In this document: piece by piece, positions 30,812 through 36,339 of the stretch
Layout: each line of letters opens with the position of its first letter
Position numbering within the stretch: the first letter of the stretch is position 1
NCBI GenBank assembly: GCA_009778035.1
Contig: WRKP01000025.1
Location: 1-36,339, forward strand
DNA from: Planctomycetaceae bacterium
GTDB lineage: Bacteria; Planctomycetota; Planctomycetia; Pirellulales; Thermoguttaceae
Length of the DNA: 36,339 bases
Reading direction: 5' to 3'
Notes under the pieces: model-generated
What the model saw: only the letters and a program-made list of their open reading frames with translations
What the model was told of the DNA's origin: nothing
The model's database searches: none
Position numbers and translations under genes: made by a program

Positions 30812-33334
30812 CTAACGCTCCCGCAGCCACGTTTCCAAAAATTCCCGTTTCCGCTCCACGCCGCCGCGGTCAAACTGCCGGAAACTCTCCAACGTCGGCA
30901 ACTCGATTCGCCGGGATTGCCAATCCAATAGCAAGCGGATGTTTTCCTGCTCGATCTCCGCCATCACATCCCGTTTCATCTGGTAATACGCATATTCCGC
31001 CTGCTGCTCCGGCGACCAATGATGCCGTTCCGTATAACAGCCGCTAAACGGCACCAAAAGGTCAATCCAAAGCGCAATCCGGCGACGCTCATTGTCCGTC
31101 AAAACGACATCCCGATGCGATTCCGAACGGTTGCCCTCGTCAAACATCGACACCAACTTGCTCCGAACCGCTCCCGCATGGTACGGCGGCAACATCGGCG
31201 GAGCGGATTGAACATCCAACCAGTAAACAATTTCGTTCCGCTGGCCCCCCCGCGTGAGATTCCAATACGACTCGCTAAAACTCCGATCCGCATGGACGGT
31301 CGGCCTGTCCCGCAAACTAAAGGGATGTTCCGCCGTCTCGCCCGTATGACACTCAATGCAATGCTTGTCCAAAATCGGCTGAATCGACTGCACAAAACTG
31401 AATCCGGTCGTTGGGTCGACATCCTCAATCGGGACTGGTTTTCGGGCAGACCGGCGCAATGCCAACGGACGGAACGCCCCGCCAATCGAAATCGGATTGT
31501 TTATCGTCGTCCCTTTTTCTTCGTGGCATCCAAAACAATTCTGCTGCTCGCCGGGCTGCAAAGTCGTCCAACTCCGCATCGTTTGCACCGTTTCGCCCCG
31601 GTCATTGAGCAGTTGAAAATAAATCGGCATTCGGACGGGAACCTCGAAAAACGCAGAGCCATCCGCCTCGACGGGCACCGTGCCTAAAACCTGTTTGACA
31701 TCCCAGGAACCGTTATCGACGGCAATCGGCGTGGAAACCAGCGCCCCGCCCCCCGTTCCGCGATTGCTGTTGCTGCCAACCCCCGCCGCCCGAAATTGCA
31801 GGGCGACGATTTGCAATTCCGTAATCGTCCCGCGTTCGACGCCTTCCAGGCCCGGCCCGAAATAGACATCCTGCACGTAGTACGTTCCCGTATTTTGCGT
31901 ATGGTCAACCTGCGATGCCCGAAGCATCGGAACCTCGCGGGGCTGCAACGGGACCGGCTGACCGGGATGCGACGTCGGCGAACTTGGATCCCAGGCGAGC
32001 AGTTCCCGTTTGCGGTTGTCGATGTCCATATAAAACAACCCGAAATGGTGTCCCGGAACCTGATATGCGACGATGAAATTCTCCTCATCGAGAGCGAGCG
32101 GATACTGGAATTGGTCGCCTTCCTGGCCGTAGAAGTCGAATTTCTGCGTAAATTCGTCAAGCCGGGCGGCATCCGTCAGAATCTCGAAGTCCGACTCCCG
32201 CCGGGGAGCGATCAACTGGATTCCCTGGTCTTCCTGGGTTCCTTTGCTTCGGTCAACCAGAATGAGTTTGCCCTTTTGCAGAGTATGATGCCCGCTGGCA
32301 ATCGCGACGACCTTGTTGGAATGGGGAATCCCGCGGGCGTGCAGAATGGAAGTCGGCCCCCAGGAATTGTTGCCGTAGTATTCGGTTTGGCCGGTGCCGT
32401 CGTGATTCATCACAAAGAGGCCGTGCGGCCACATTTGGCTGCGGTCATTGTAATCCCAGCGGGTATAAATCACCCGGCCGTCGGGCAGGACTTTGGGGTA
32501 GTTGGTATGAACCTGATCGAAGCCGACACGACGCATAAACCGACCGTCGGGATCGCAGATGTAGAGGTTGACGACATCCGTCCACCAACAATCGACGATT
32601 TGCATACATCGGGTCGAGGCGAAGAGGATATTCCCGTCGGGCAGATAGACGGGTTCGATGTCGGCAAAGCCGAGTCCGAAGGTCAATTGCCGAACGTTGC
32701 CGGTCGCGACGCAGTAGTCGTACAGTTTGTAATCATCGTTTTCCATATCATTCCGCATGGAGAAGACGATTTTTGTCCCGTCGAACGAGACGTCGGGATC
32801 GCGGAGAATGCCGTTTTCGGGGGCTTGGACGAGCAGTTTGTCGATGATGGCCCCGTCGGGCGTAATCTCGAGCGAGTGCAGGGAACCGCCGGGTTTCATC
32901 ATCCGGTCTTTGTATTGGGCATCGGAGACATTTTCGGTATAGGAGTAGTGCGAGCCGCCGAGAATGTCGTGTTTGGTATAAACGATGACGGGATAGATTT
33001 GCCGGATGAATTCGAGGCGTTGTTTTCGGCGTTCGGTGCAGGCGTCGATATAGAGTTCCCGCCAACGGGGATCATTGCCGGGAATGTTTGCTGCTTGTAA
33101 ATTTGCTAAACGCATCTTCCATGCTTCGGTATTGCCGTCGAGTTCATCGAGGACTTTTTGCAGCATTTGGCTTTCGTCAGCGTTTCCGGTTGGATTATTG
33201 AACCATTCGCCAAGATGGGGGGCATCTTGCATCATCCAATCGAGGTGCAGCCGGTAGGAGAAGGCGTGTTCGTTGGCGGGACTTTGTGTGGCGAGCAGGA
33301 TAACGAGGCCGAGAAGTAGGACGGGCGTTCTCAT
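30812..33334 (-). CDS. Hydrazine-synthase-alpha-like periplasmic cytochrome c protein
   Basis: An 840-residue protein with signal MRTPVLLLGLVILLATQSPA. It has a beta-propeller with TolB-like blades (DPDVSFDGTKIVFSMRND, DIEPVYLPDGNILFASTRC, NYPKVLPDGRVIYTRWDYND, GLFVMNHDGTGQTEYYGNN). A middle domain follows with GTYYVQDVYFGPGLEGVERG and TVPVEADGSAFFEVPVRMPI. Two c-type haem sites are visible, CFGCH near residue 600 and CIECH near 659. This layout matches the hydrazine synthase alpha-subunit (HZSA) family. Related proteins without the other HZS subunits are widespread in PVC bacteria that do not perform anammox, and no HzsB/C, Hdh or cytochrome genes are present here. I therefore infer a periplasmic redox or binding role unrelated to hydrazine. 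The start at 33334 fits the promoter at 33370-33398 and the signal peptide. Confidence 0.82.
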   Translation of the reverse strand: MRTPVLLLGLVILLATQSPANEHAFSYRLHLDWMMQDAPHLGEWFNNPTGNADESQMLQKVLDELDGNTEAWKMRLANLQAANIPGNDPRWRELYIDACTERRKQRLEFIRQIYPVIVYTKHDILGGSHYSYTENVSDAQYKDRMMKPGGSLHSLEITPDGAIIDKLLVQAPENGILRDPDVSFDGTKIVFSMRNDMENDDYKLYDYCVATGNVRQLTFGLGFADIEPVYLPDGNILFASTRCMQIVDCWWTDVVNLYICDPDGRFMRRVGFDQVHTNYPKVLPDGRVIYTRWDYNDRSQMWPHGLFVMNHDGTGQTEYYGNNSWGPTSILHARGIPHSNKVVAIASGHHTLQKGKLILVDRSKGTQEDQGIQLIAPRRESDFEILTDAARLDEFTQKFDFYGQEGDQFQYPLALDEENFIVAYQVPGHHFGLFYMDIDNRKRELLAWDPSSPTSHPGQPVPLQPREVPMLRASQVDHTQNTGTYYVQDVYFGPGLEGVERGTITELQIVALQFRAAGVGSNSNRGTGGGALVSTPIAVDNGSWDVKQVLGTVPVEADGSAFFEVPVRMPIYFQLLNDRGETVQTMRSWTTLQPGEQQNCFGCHEEKGTTINNPISIGGAFRPLALRRSARKPVPIEDVDPTTGFSFVQSIQPILDKHCIECHTGETAEHPFSLRDRPTVHADRSFSESYWNLTRGGQRNEIVYWLDVQSAPPMLPPYHAGAVRSKLVSMFDEGNRSESHRDVVLTDNERRRIALWIDLLVPFSGCYTERHHWSPEQQAEYAYYQMKRDVMAEIEQENIRLLLDWQSRRIELPTLESFRQFDRGGVERKREFLETWLRER

Positions 33335-33369
33335 AGGATTTTCAGCGCGGATTGGAATGCGGTGCATCC

Positions 33370-33398
33370 ATTGTACCCGGCCTGAGCGGGAAAAACAA
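33370..33398 (-). promoter_or_regulatory. Sigma70-type promoter of the HZS-alpha-like gene
   Basis: Minus strand: TTGTTT (33398-33393), 17-base spacer, TACAAT (33375-33370), 35 bases before ATG 33334. It excludes the earlier ATG at 33367 as a start. Confidence 0.6.
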
Positions 33399-33418
33399 GC
33401 GTAAGAGCCCTATGCCGA

Positions 33419-33443
33419 GGCCGTCTGCAAGTTTCGCATTAGG
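33419..33443 (+). repeat. 25-base dispersed repeat, copy 2
   Basis: GGCCGTCTGCAAGTTTC followed by GCATTAGG. It differs at two positions from the minus strand of 3154-3178 and lies just outside the inverted repeat at 33450-33552. Confidence 0.5.
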
Positions 33444-33449
33444 GAAAGT

Positions 33450-33552
33450 AAGGTAGGCAGCCGACCGCCGGGCGGGTGCGTCGGCGCAGCCGACTGGGCA
33501 GCCCAAAATGCGGAGTACCGCAGTTGCCGCCCGGCGGTCGGCAACCTACCTT
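33450..33552. repeat. 103-bp inverted-repeat element downstream of the GspE/PilT gene
   Basis: Arms 33450-33475 and 33527-33552 (starting AAGGTAGGCAGCCGACCGCC) are reverse complements with two mismatches in 26. The 51-base centre contains GTCGGCGCAGCCGAC, itself palindromic. Looser outer similarity (CTGCAAGTTT against CTGCGAGTTTGC) suggests a MITE-like element. It lies between two minus-strand genes. Confidence 0.7.
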
Positions 33553-33577
33553 TTGCAAACTCGCAGTTGGCCGTACC

Positions 33578-34801
33578 CTAATAACTAAACATATTCGGAA
33601 TCACCCGCAAAATTTCGTCGGGACTCGTCATACCGGTATCCAACTTTTGCTGGGCATCCGTCCGCAGGTCTATCATGCCCTCTTCGACTGCCGTTTGGTA
33701 AATGTTATCCATCGGCTCGCCGGTTTGAAGCATCCGCCGGATTTCCCGAGTCGCACGCAACACTTCGCCGACTGCGGTCCGGCCAATGTAGCCCGTGTTC
33801 TGACACTCCAAACAACCGCCGGGAATGTATATCTGCGAGTCTGGGCCTGTATGCACTTCGGAAGATTCTTCCGGCGCCAGCGGGATTTTGCAATGCGGGC
33901 ACAGTTTTCGGATGAGCCGTTGCGTGATGATTCCCAAGAGCCCCGACGCGAAAAATTGCGGCTTGATGCCCAGTATCAACATCGCCTCGCAGGCTTCGAC
34001 CGTTGTTCGGGCGTGCGATGTGGCAAAAACCAGTTGCCCGCTGTTGGCCGCACGGACAACGATGTCGGCTGTGATGGAATCCCGAATTTCGCCGACCATA
34101 ATGATGTCGGGAGATTGCCGTAAAATGGCACGTAATAAGTCGGGAAAGTCGACGCCACGCCGCAAATTGACCTGCGATTGATGGATTCCTTCCAGCGTGA
34201 ACTCCACCGGGTCTTCGATGGTGTGGATTTTTCGCGTCCCGTCGTTCAGGTGTTTCAGGACGGCATAGAGCGTCGTCGTTTTTCCCATTCCGGTCGGTCC
34301 TGTTACCAAAACGAGACCGCCAGGCCGATTGACGATCGAATGCAGGCGGCCAAAGTTGGCGGGATGAAAACCGATTTCTTCGATGCTGATCAAACGGCGT
34401 CGGTCAAGAATTCGCATCGCGATGTCCTCGCCGTAGAGCGTCGGGATGGTGGAGAGCCGAAGGTCAATTCCGCCGCCTTCGCGTAGTCGGATATGCGTAC
34501 GGCCATCCTGCGGTGTCAGGGAGCGTGTAACATCCATATCGGCCGTTGCTTTGAGATGCGATGCCAAACGCAGGCCGAGGTCTTGGGTGATTTTCCCCAG
34601 CGACCGGATTTGCCCCATCACGCGAAAGGCAATATCGACGGAATCTTCGCGAAAAGTTAAAAACAGATCGCTTGCAGAAATACGAAGGGCTTCGGTCAGG
34701 ATATGGTCGATGTAATCCGCGGCATCGGCATCGAACTGTTCGATAAAATTATCGCTGGAAACCGTCAAATCGGCGTGATCTATTGCGCCGTCGCTTCTCA
34801 T
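33578..34801 (-). CDS. GspE/PilB/PilT-family secretion or pilus ATPase
   Basis: The product from ATG 34801 has 407 residues. The N2-type domain (YIDHILTEALRISASDLFLT, RPGG-preceding ATPase linker) leads to the Walker A motif GPTGMGKTTTLYAVL near residue 167, the Asp box TIEDPVEFTLEGIHQSQVN, Walker B-like PDIIMVGEIRDSITADIVV, and the His box FATSHARTTVEACEAM. A four-Cys zinc motif follows (CPHC near 300 and CLEC near 330), as in GspE/PilB-type assembly ATPases and absent in most PilT. The larger N-terminal N1 domain of GspE is missing. It drives assembly of type IV pilus or type II secretion pseudopilins at the inner membrane, which fits the abundance of prepilin-like DUF1559 proteins. The true start is uncertain, because in-frame GTG and TTG codons lie upstream. 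Confidence 0.9.
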   Translation of the reverse strand: MRSDGAIDHADLTVSSDNFIEQFDADAADYIDHILTEALRISASDLFLTFREDSVDIAFRVMGQIRSLGKITQDLGLRLASHLKATADMDVTRSLTPQDGRTHIRLREGGGIDLRLSTIPTLYGEDIAMRILDRRRLISIEEIGFHPANFGRLHSIVNRPGGLVLVTGPTGMGKTTTLYAVLKHLNDGTRKIHTIEDPVEFTLEGIHQSQVNLRRGVDFPDLLRAILRQSPDIIMVGEIRDSITADIVVRAANSGQLVFATSHARTTVEACEAMLILGIKPQFFASGLLGIITQRLIRKLCPHCKIPLAPEESSEVHTGPDSQIYIPGGCLECQNTGYIGRTAVGEVLRATREIRRMLQTGEPMDNIYQTAVEEGMIDLRTDAQQKLDTGMTSPDEILRVIPNMFSY

Positions 34802-34907
34802 CGTAGAAATTGCTGCGATCACGAACGCCTCGGACTGGGTAGATTGAGACAAGGAAACACCCCATTGTACCAAATTTTGCAAATGATGTGCTTGCGGGAG
34901 GTCAACC

Positions 34908-34936
34908 TTGACGCCGCCCGCAAATTTCCCTATCCT
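34908..34936 (+). promoter_or_regulatory. Sigma70-type promoter of fliQ
   Basis: TTGACG at 34908-34913, 17-base spacer, TATCCT at 34931-34936. The ATG of fliQ begins 7 bases later at 34943, about where transcription should start, implying a leaderless mRNA. Confidence 0.6.
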
Positions 34937-34942
34937 TCCCCT

Positions 34943-35218
34943 ATGGATGCTCAATTTGTGCTTGACCTCTGCCAAAGCATGGTTTGGACGGGACTGCTCG
35001 TCTCCCTGCCGATCCTCATTGCCGGCACCGCCGTCGGACTCCTCGTCGGTCTGCTCCAGGCCCTGACGCAAATCCAAGAACAAACGATTGCCATCGTGCT
35101 CAAAATTATCGTCATGATCCTCGTTGCGGCCTACACCATCCCTTGGATGACCGAAATTATGGTCGAACGTGCCGTCGATGTCTTTCAAACGATACCAAGA
35201 GTTGTTCCCTATAATTGA
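34943..35218 (+). CDS. fliQ: Flagellar export apparatus protein FliQ
   Basis: A 91-residue inner-membrane protein with two helices (about 17-40, VWTGLLVSLPILIAGTAVGL, and 52-75, IAIVLKIIVMILVAAYTIPW). The FliQ-type loop LLQALTQIQEQTI lies between them and MVERAVDVFQTIP at the end. FliQ, with FliP and FliR, forms the export gate of the flagellar type III secretion system. The usual partner FliP is not in the window, and fliR follows 159 bases later, separated by a repeat palindrome. The start at 34943 has no Shine-Dalgarno and may be leaderless. It is divergent from the GspE/PilT gene. Confidence 0.92.
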   Translation: MDAQFVLDLCQSMVWTGLLVSLPILIAGTAVGLLVGLLQALTQIQEQTIAIVLKIIVMILVAAYTIPWMTEIMVERAVDVFQTIPRVVPYN

Positions 35219-35278
35219 AATACAGCCAATGGCAGACAGGAGCCCCTAACTGGACCAAATTGGCCAGGAATCGCTCCC

Positions 35279-35304
35279 GTCATTCCGGCTTTCGCCGGAA
35301 TGAC
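35279..35304. repeat. Short palindromic derivative of the 78-bp element
   Basis: GTCATTCCGGCTTTCGCCGG followed by AATGAC is a perfect palindrome except for its TTTC centre. It equals the two outer ends of the 78-bp element joined without the middle. It lies between fliQ and fliR. Confidence 0.75.
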
Positions 35305-35377
35305 GATGTGTGCCGGTAATGACGAAAAAATATCCAGAATATGCCCTAAATTAACGTGACGGTCAGCGATACAACCA

Positions 35378-36178
35378 ATGGATTGGTGGCACTTAATCGA
35401 CACATCCCGAGTTTTTGTCTACGTTTTGGTGCTCACGCGAGTCAGCGGACTCGTCATTATGGCACCGATTCTGCACACGACCGATGCGCCCGTCCAATAT
35501 CGGGCACTCCTCGCATTCGCCTTCTCGTTGACCATTATGCCCTCCCAATGGTTCGTCGAAGTCGTTGAGCCGGATTCGCTGCCCGCCTTCGTGGTGATGA
35601 TCGCTGCCGAACTGCTCATCGGGCTGGCTATGGGCCTCGGTTTTTATATTTTGTTTGCCGGGATGTCTTTGGCGGGCGAACTCATCGGACACGTCGGCGG
35701 TTTGCAGGCCTCGCAGGTCTTCGATCCGGTCAGCGGCGACCAAGTCCCCTTGATGGCCAGGGCTTACCAGTTCTTGGCGATTACGATTTTCGCCCTCATC
35801 GGCGGCTTGAATGTTCTGGTTGCGTCGCTGCTTGACACATTTGCAACGATTCCCATCGGAACGATCGGATTTCAGCCCGATGTGGCATTTTCGTTGGTGG
35901 CCATCTTGAGTATGAGTTTTAATCTTTCGCTGCGGGTTGCGGCACCGATATTGGTATCGACGCTCATCTCCCTGTTTGTGATGGGTTTACTCGGCAAAAC
36001 GCTACCGCAATTAAATTTGATGTCTGTTGGTTTTGGAATTAACAGTATGATCATGTTTGTGGTATTTGCATTTACGGTTGGTACGGGTATGTGGGTATTT
36101 CAGGAGGGCATTGGCGAGGTATTCGAGATACTTTTTGCGGGCTTGCACATGAAGATCAACGACGGCCTGTTACCGTGA
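35378..36178 (+). CDS. fliR: Flagellar export apparatus protein FliR
   Basis: A 266-residue inner-membrane protein with about six helices. It includes FVYVLVLTRVSGLVIMAPIL near the N terminus, LPAFVVMIAAELLIGLAMGL, ILFAGMSLAGELIGHVGGLQ, the family motif VFDPVSGDQVPLMARAYQFL, LAITIFALIGGLNVLVASLL, APILVSTLISLFVMGLLGKT, PQLNLMSVGFGINSMIMFVV and a final amphipathic segment. FliR joins FliP and FliQ in the export gate of the flagellar secretion system. The length is normal. No flhB or flhA follows; instead a poly-G DUF1559-type gene begins 88 bases downstream on the same strand. The start MDWWHLID is not preceded by a clear Shine-Dalgarno sequence. Confidence 0.93.
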   Translation: MDWWHLIDTSRVFVYVLVLTRVSGLVIMAPILHTTDAPVQYRALLAFAFSLTIMPSQWFVEVVEPDSLPAFVVMIAAELLIGLAMGLGFYILFAGMSLAGELIGHVGGLQASQVFDPVSGDQVPLMARAYQFLAITIFALIGGLNVLVASLLDTFATIPIGTIGFQPDVAFSLVAILSMSFNLSLRVAAPILVSTLISLFVMGLLGKTLPQLNLMSVGFGINSMIMFVVFAFTVGTGMWVFQEGIGEVFEILFAGLHMKINDGLLP

Positions 36179-36195
36179 TGCCGGGGGCCCCCTAG

Positions 36196-36224
36196 TTGAC
36201 TCCGCTTTGCCAGCATGCTACATT
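36196..36224 (+). promoter_or_regulatory. Sigma70-type promoter of the third poly-G gene
   Basis: TTGACT at 36196-36201, 17-base spacer, TACATT at 36219-36224. The ATG at 36267 follows 42 bases later with Shine-Dalgarno AAGGAG at 36253-36258. This is almost the same layout as at 11722-11797. Confidence 0.75.
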
Positions 36225-36266
36225 GGCGGCATCACAAGTCTGTTCAACCAAAAAGGAGAACAAGTT

Positions 36267-36339
36267 ATGGCAAACAATCGCTACAAAATGTTAAATTGGG
36301 GGGGGGGGGGCAATTTGGGGAGGAAGAAAAGGCCCCCCC
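36267..36339 (+). CDS. Start of a third DUF1559-type prepilin-like gene (cut by the window end)
   Basis: From ATG 36267 the frame reads [20 protein letters not shown] then KRPP before the window ends. The nucleotides from 36285 (AAAATGTTAAATTG, the G tract, CAATTT) match the cassettes at 11815 and, on the minus strand, around 2694-2719. There are 13 G, so the leader stays in frame as in the gene at 1466-2737. No prepilin segment is yet visible, so the DUF1559 identity is inferred from the cassette and promoter. The window stops in a run of C (36333-36339), possibly a contig end caused by another homopolymer or by the repeated family. Confidence 0.7.
   Translation, partial: MANNRYKMLNWGGGGNLGRKKRPP
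36298..36310 (+). repeat. 13-base G homopolymer inside the conserved 5' cassette
   Basis: Thirteen G between TAAATTG (which shares its last G with the tract) and CAATTTG. Its length keeps the leader frame open, as in copy 1. Confidence 0.9.

Noticed and set aside
31796-33100. 434-codon plus-strand frame opposite the HZS-alpha-like gene
   Set aside because: Shadow frame in GC-biased sequence; the minus-strand protein has signal peptide, promoter and haem motifs.
30812-33334. Hydrazine synthase subunit as proof of anammox metabolism
   Set aside because: The family has many non-anammox members in PVC bacteria and none of the partner subunits or other anammox genes is present.

Overview
The window looks like a planctomycete chromosome segment with about 50% GC and strictly bacterial gene structure. 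The evidence is family content: two complete and one truncated DUF1559 prepilin-like exported proteins, planctomycete-type small lipoproteins, a FloA flotillin, an exported leucine-rich-repeat protein, Tat-exported sugar-isomerase-like TIM barrels, an SMP-30 protein and a hydrazine-synthase-alpha-like cytochrome. Assignment below phylum (perhaps Pirellulales or a Thermoguttaceae-like lineage) is inference. I saw no tRNA, rRNA, CRISPR array or prophage.

Layout. 1-5.4 kb: end of an unknown gene, trpA, a lipoprotein/DUF1559 pair (minus), an ISAs1 transposase remnant, a DUF4349 lipoprotein and an AlaC-like aminotransferase. 5.4-11.6 kb: an RND/MMPL transporter, floA, a sigma factor followed by a small membrane protein, and an exported SUMF1-domain protein. 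11.6-15.8 kb: a second DUF1559/lipoprotein pair, serS and a stand-alone ATP synthase delta subunit. 15.8-23 kb: an outer-membrane barrel protein with a Met-rich linker, an LRR protein, pdxA-uppS, a tiny lipoprotein and ilvB. 23-29 kb: a duplicated-domain exported protein, two Tat TIM barrels flanking a membrane protein, and an SMP-30 protein. 29-36.3 kb: an RG-rich disordered protein, a hydrazine-synthase-alpha-like cytochrome, a GspE/PilT ATPase, fliQ, fliR and the start of a third DUF1559-type gene cut by the window end.

The most striking signal is a repeated 5' cassette. Three genes begin with a sigma70 promoter (TTGAC-N17-TA), a short variable leader, then the same nucleotides coding MLNW, a 12-13 bp G homopolymer, and codons for NL. 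The tract is flanked by the inverted repeat AAATTG/CAATTT. Where the gene is complete, a prepilin-type segment ([14 protein letters not shown]) follows. Tracts of 13 G (2694-2706 and 36298-36310) keep the frame open. The 12 G tract at 11828-11839 puts the leader out of frame, ending at a TAG that overlaps a GTG in the prepilin frame. This looks like a multi-locus, potentially phase-variable or slippage-controlled family of surface proteins.

The intergenic regions are also rich in structured repeats: 78-bp REPIN-like elements (three full copies plus fragments), GC-rich palindromes built on GAGCCGGGGGC, heptanucleotide repeat hairpins ending just before two start codons, and a larger inverted repeat at 33450-33552. 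Many genes have recognisable sigma70 promoters with exact 17-bp spacing, which helps to fix several start codons.
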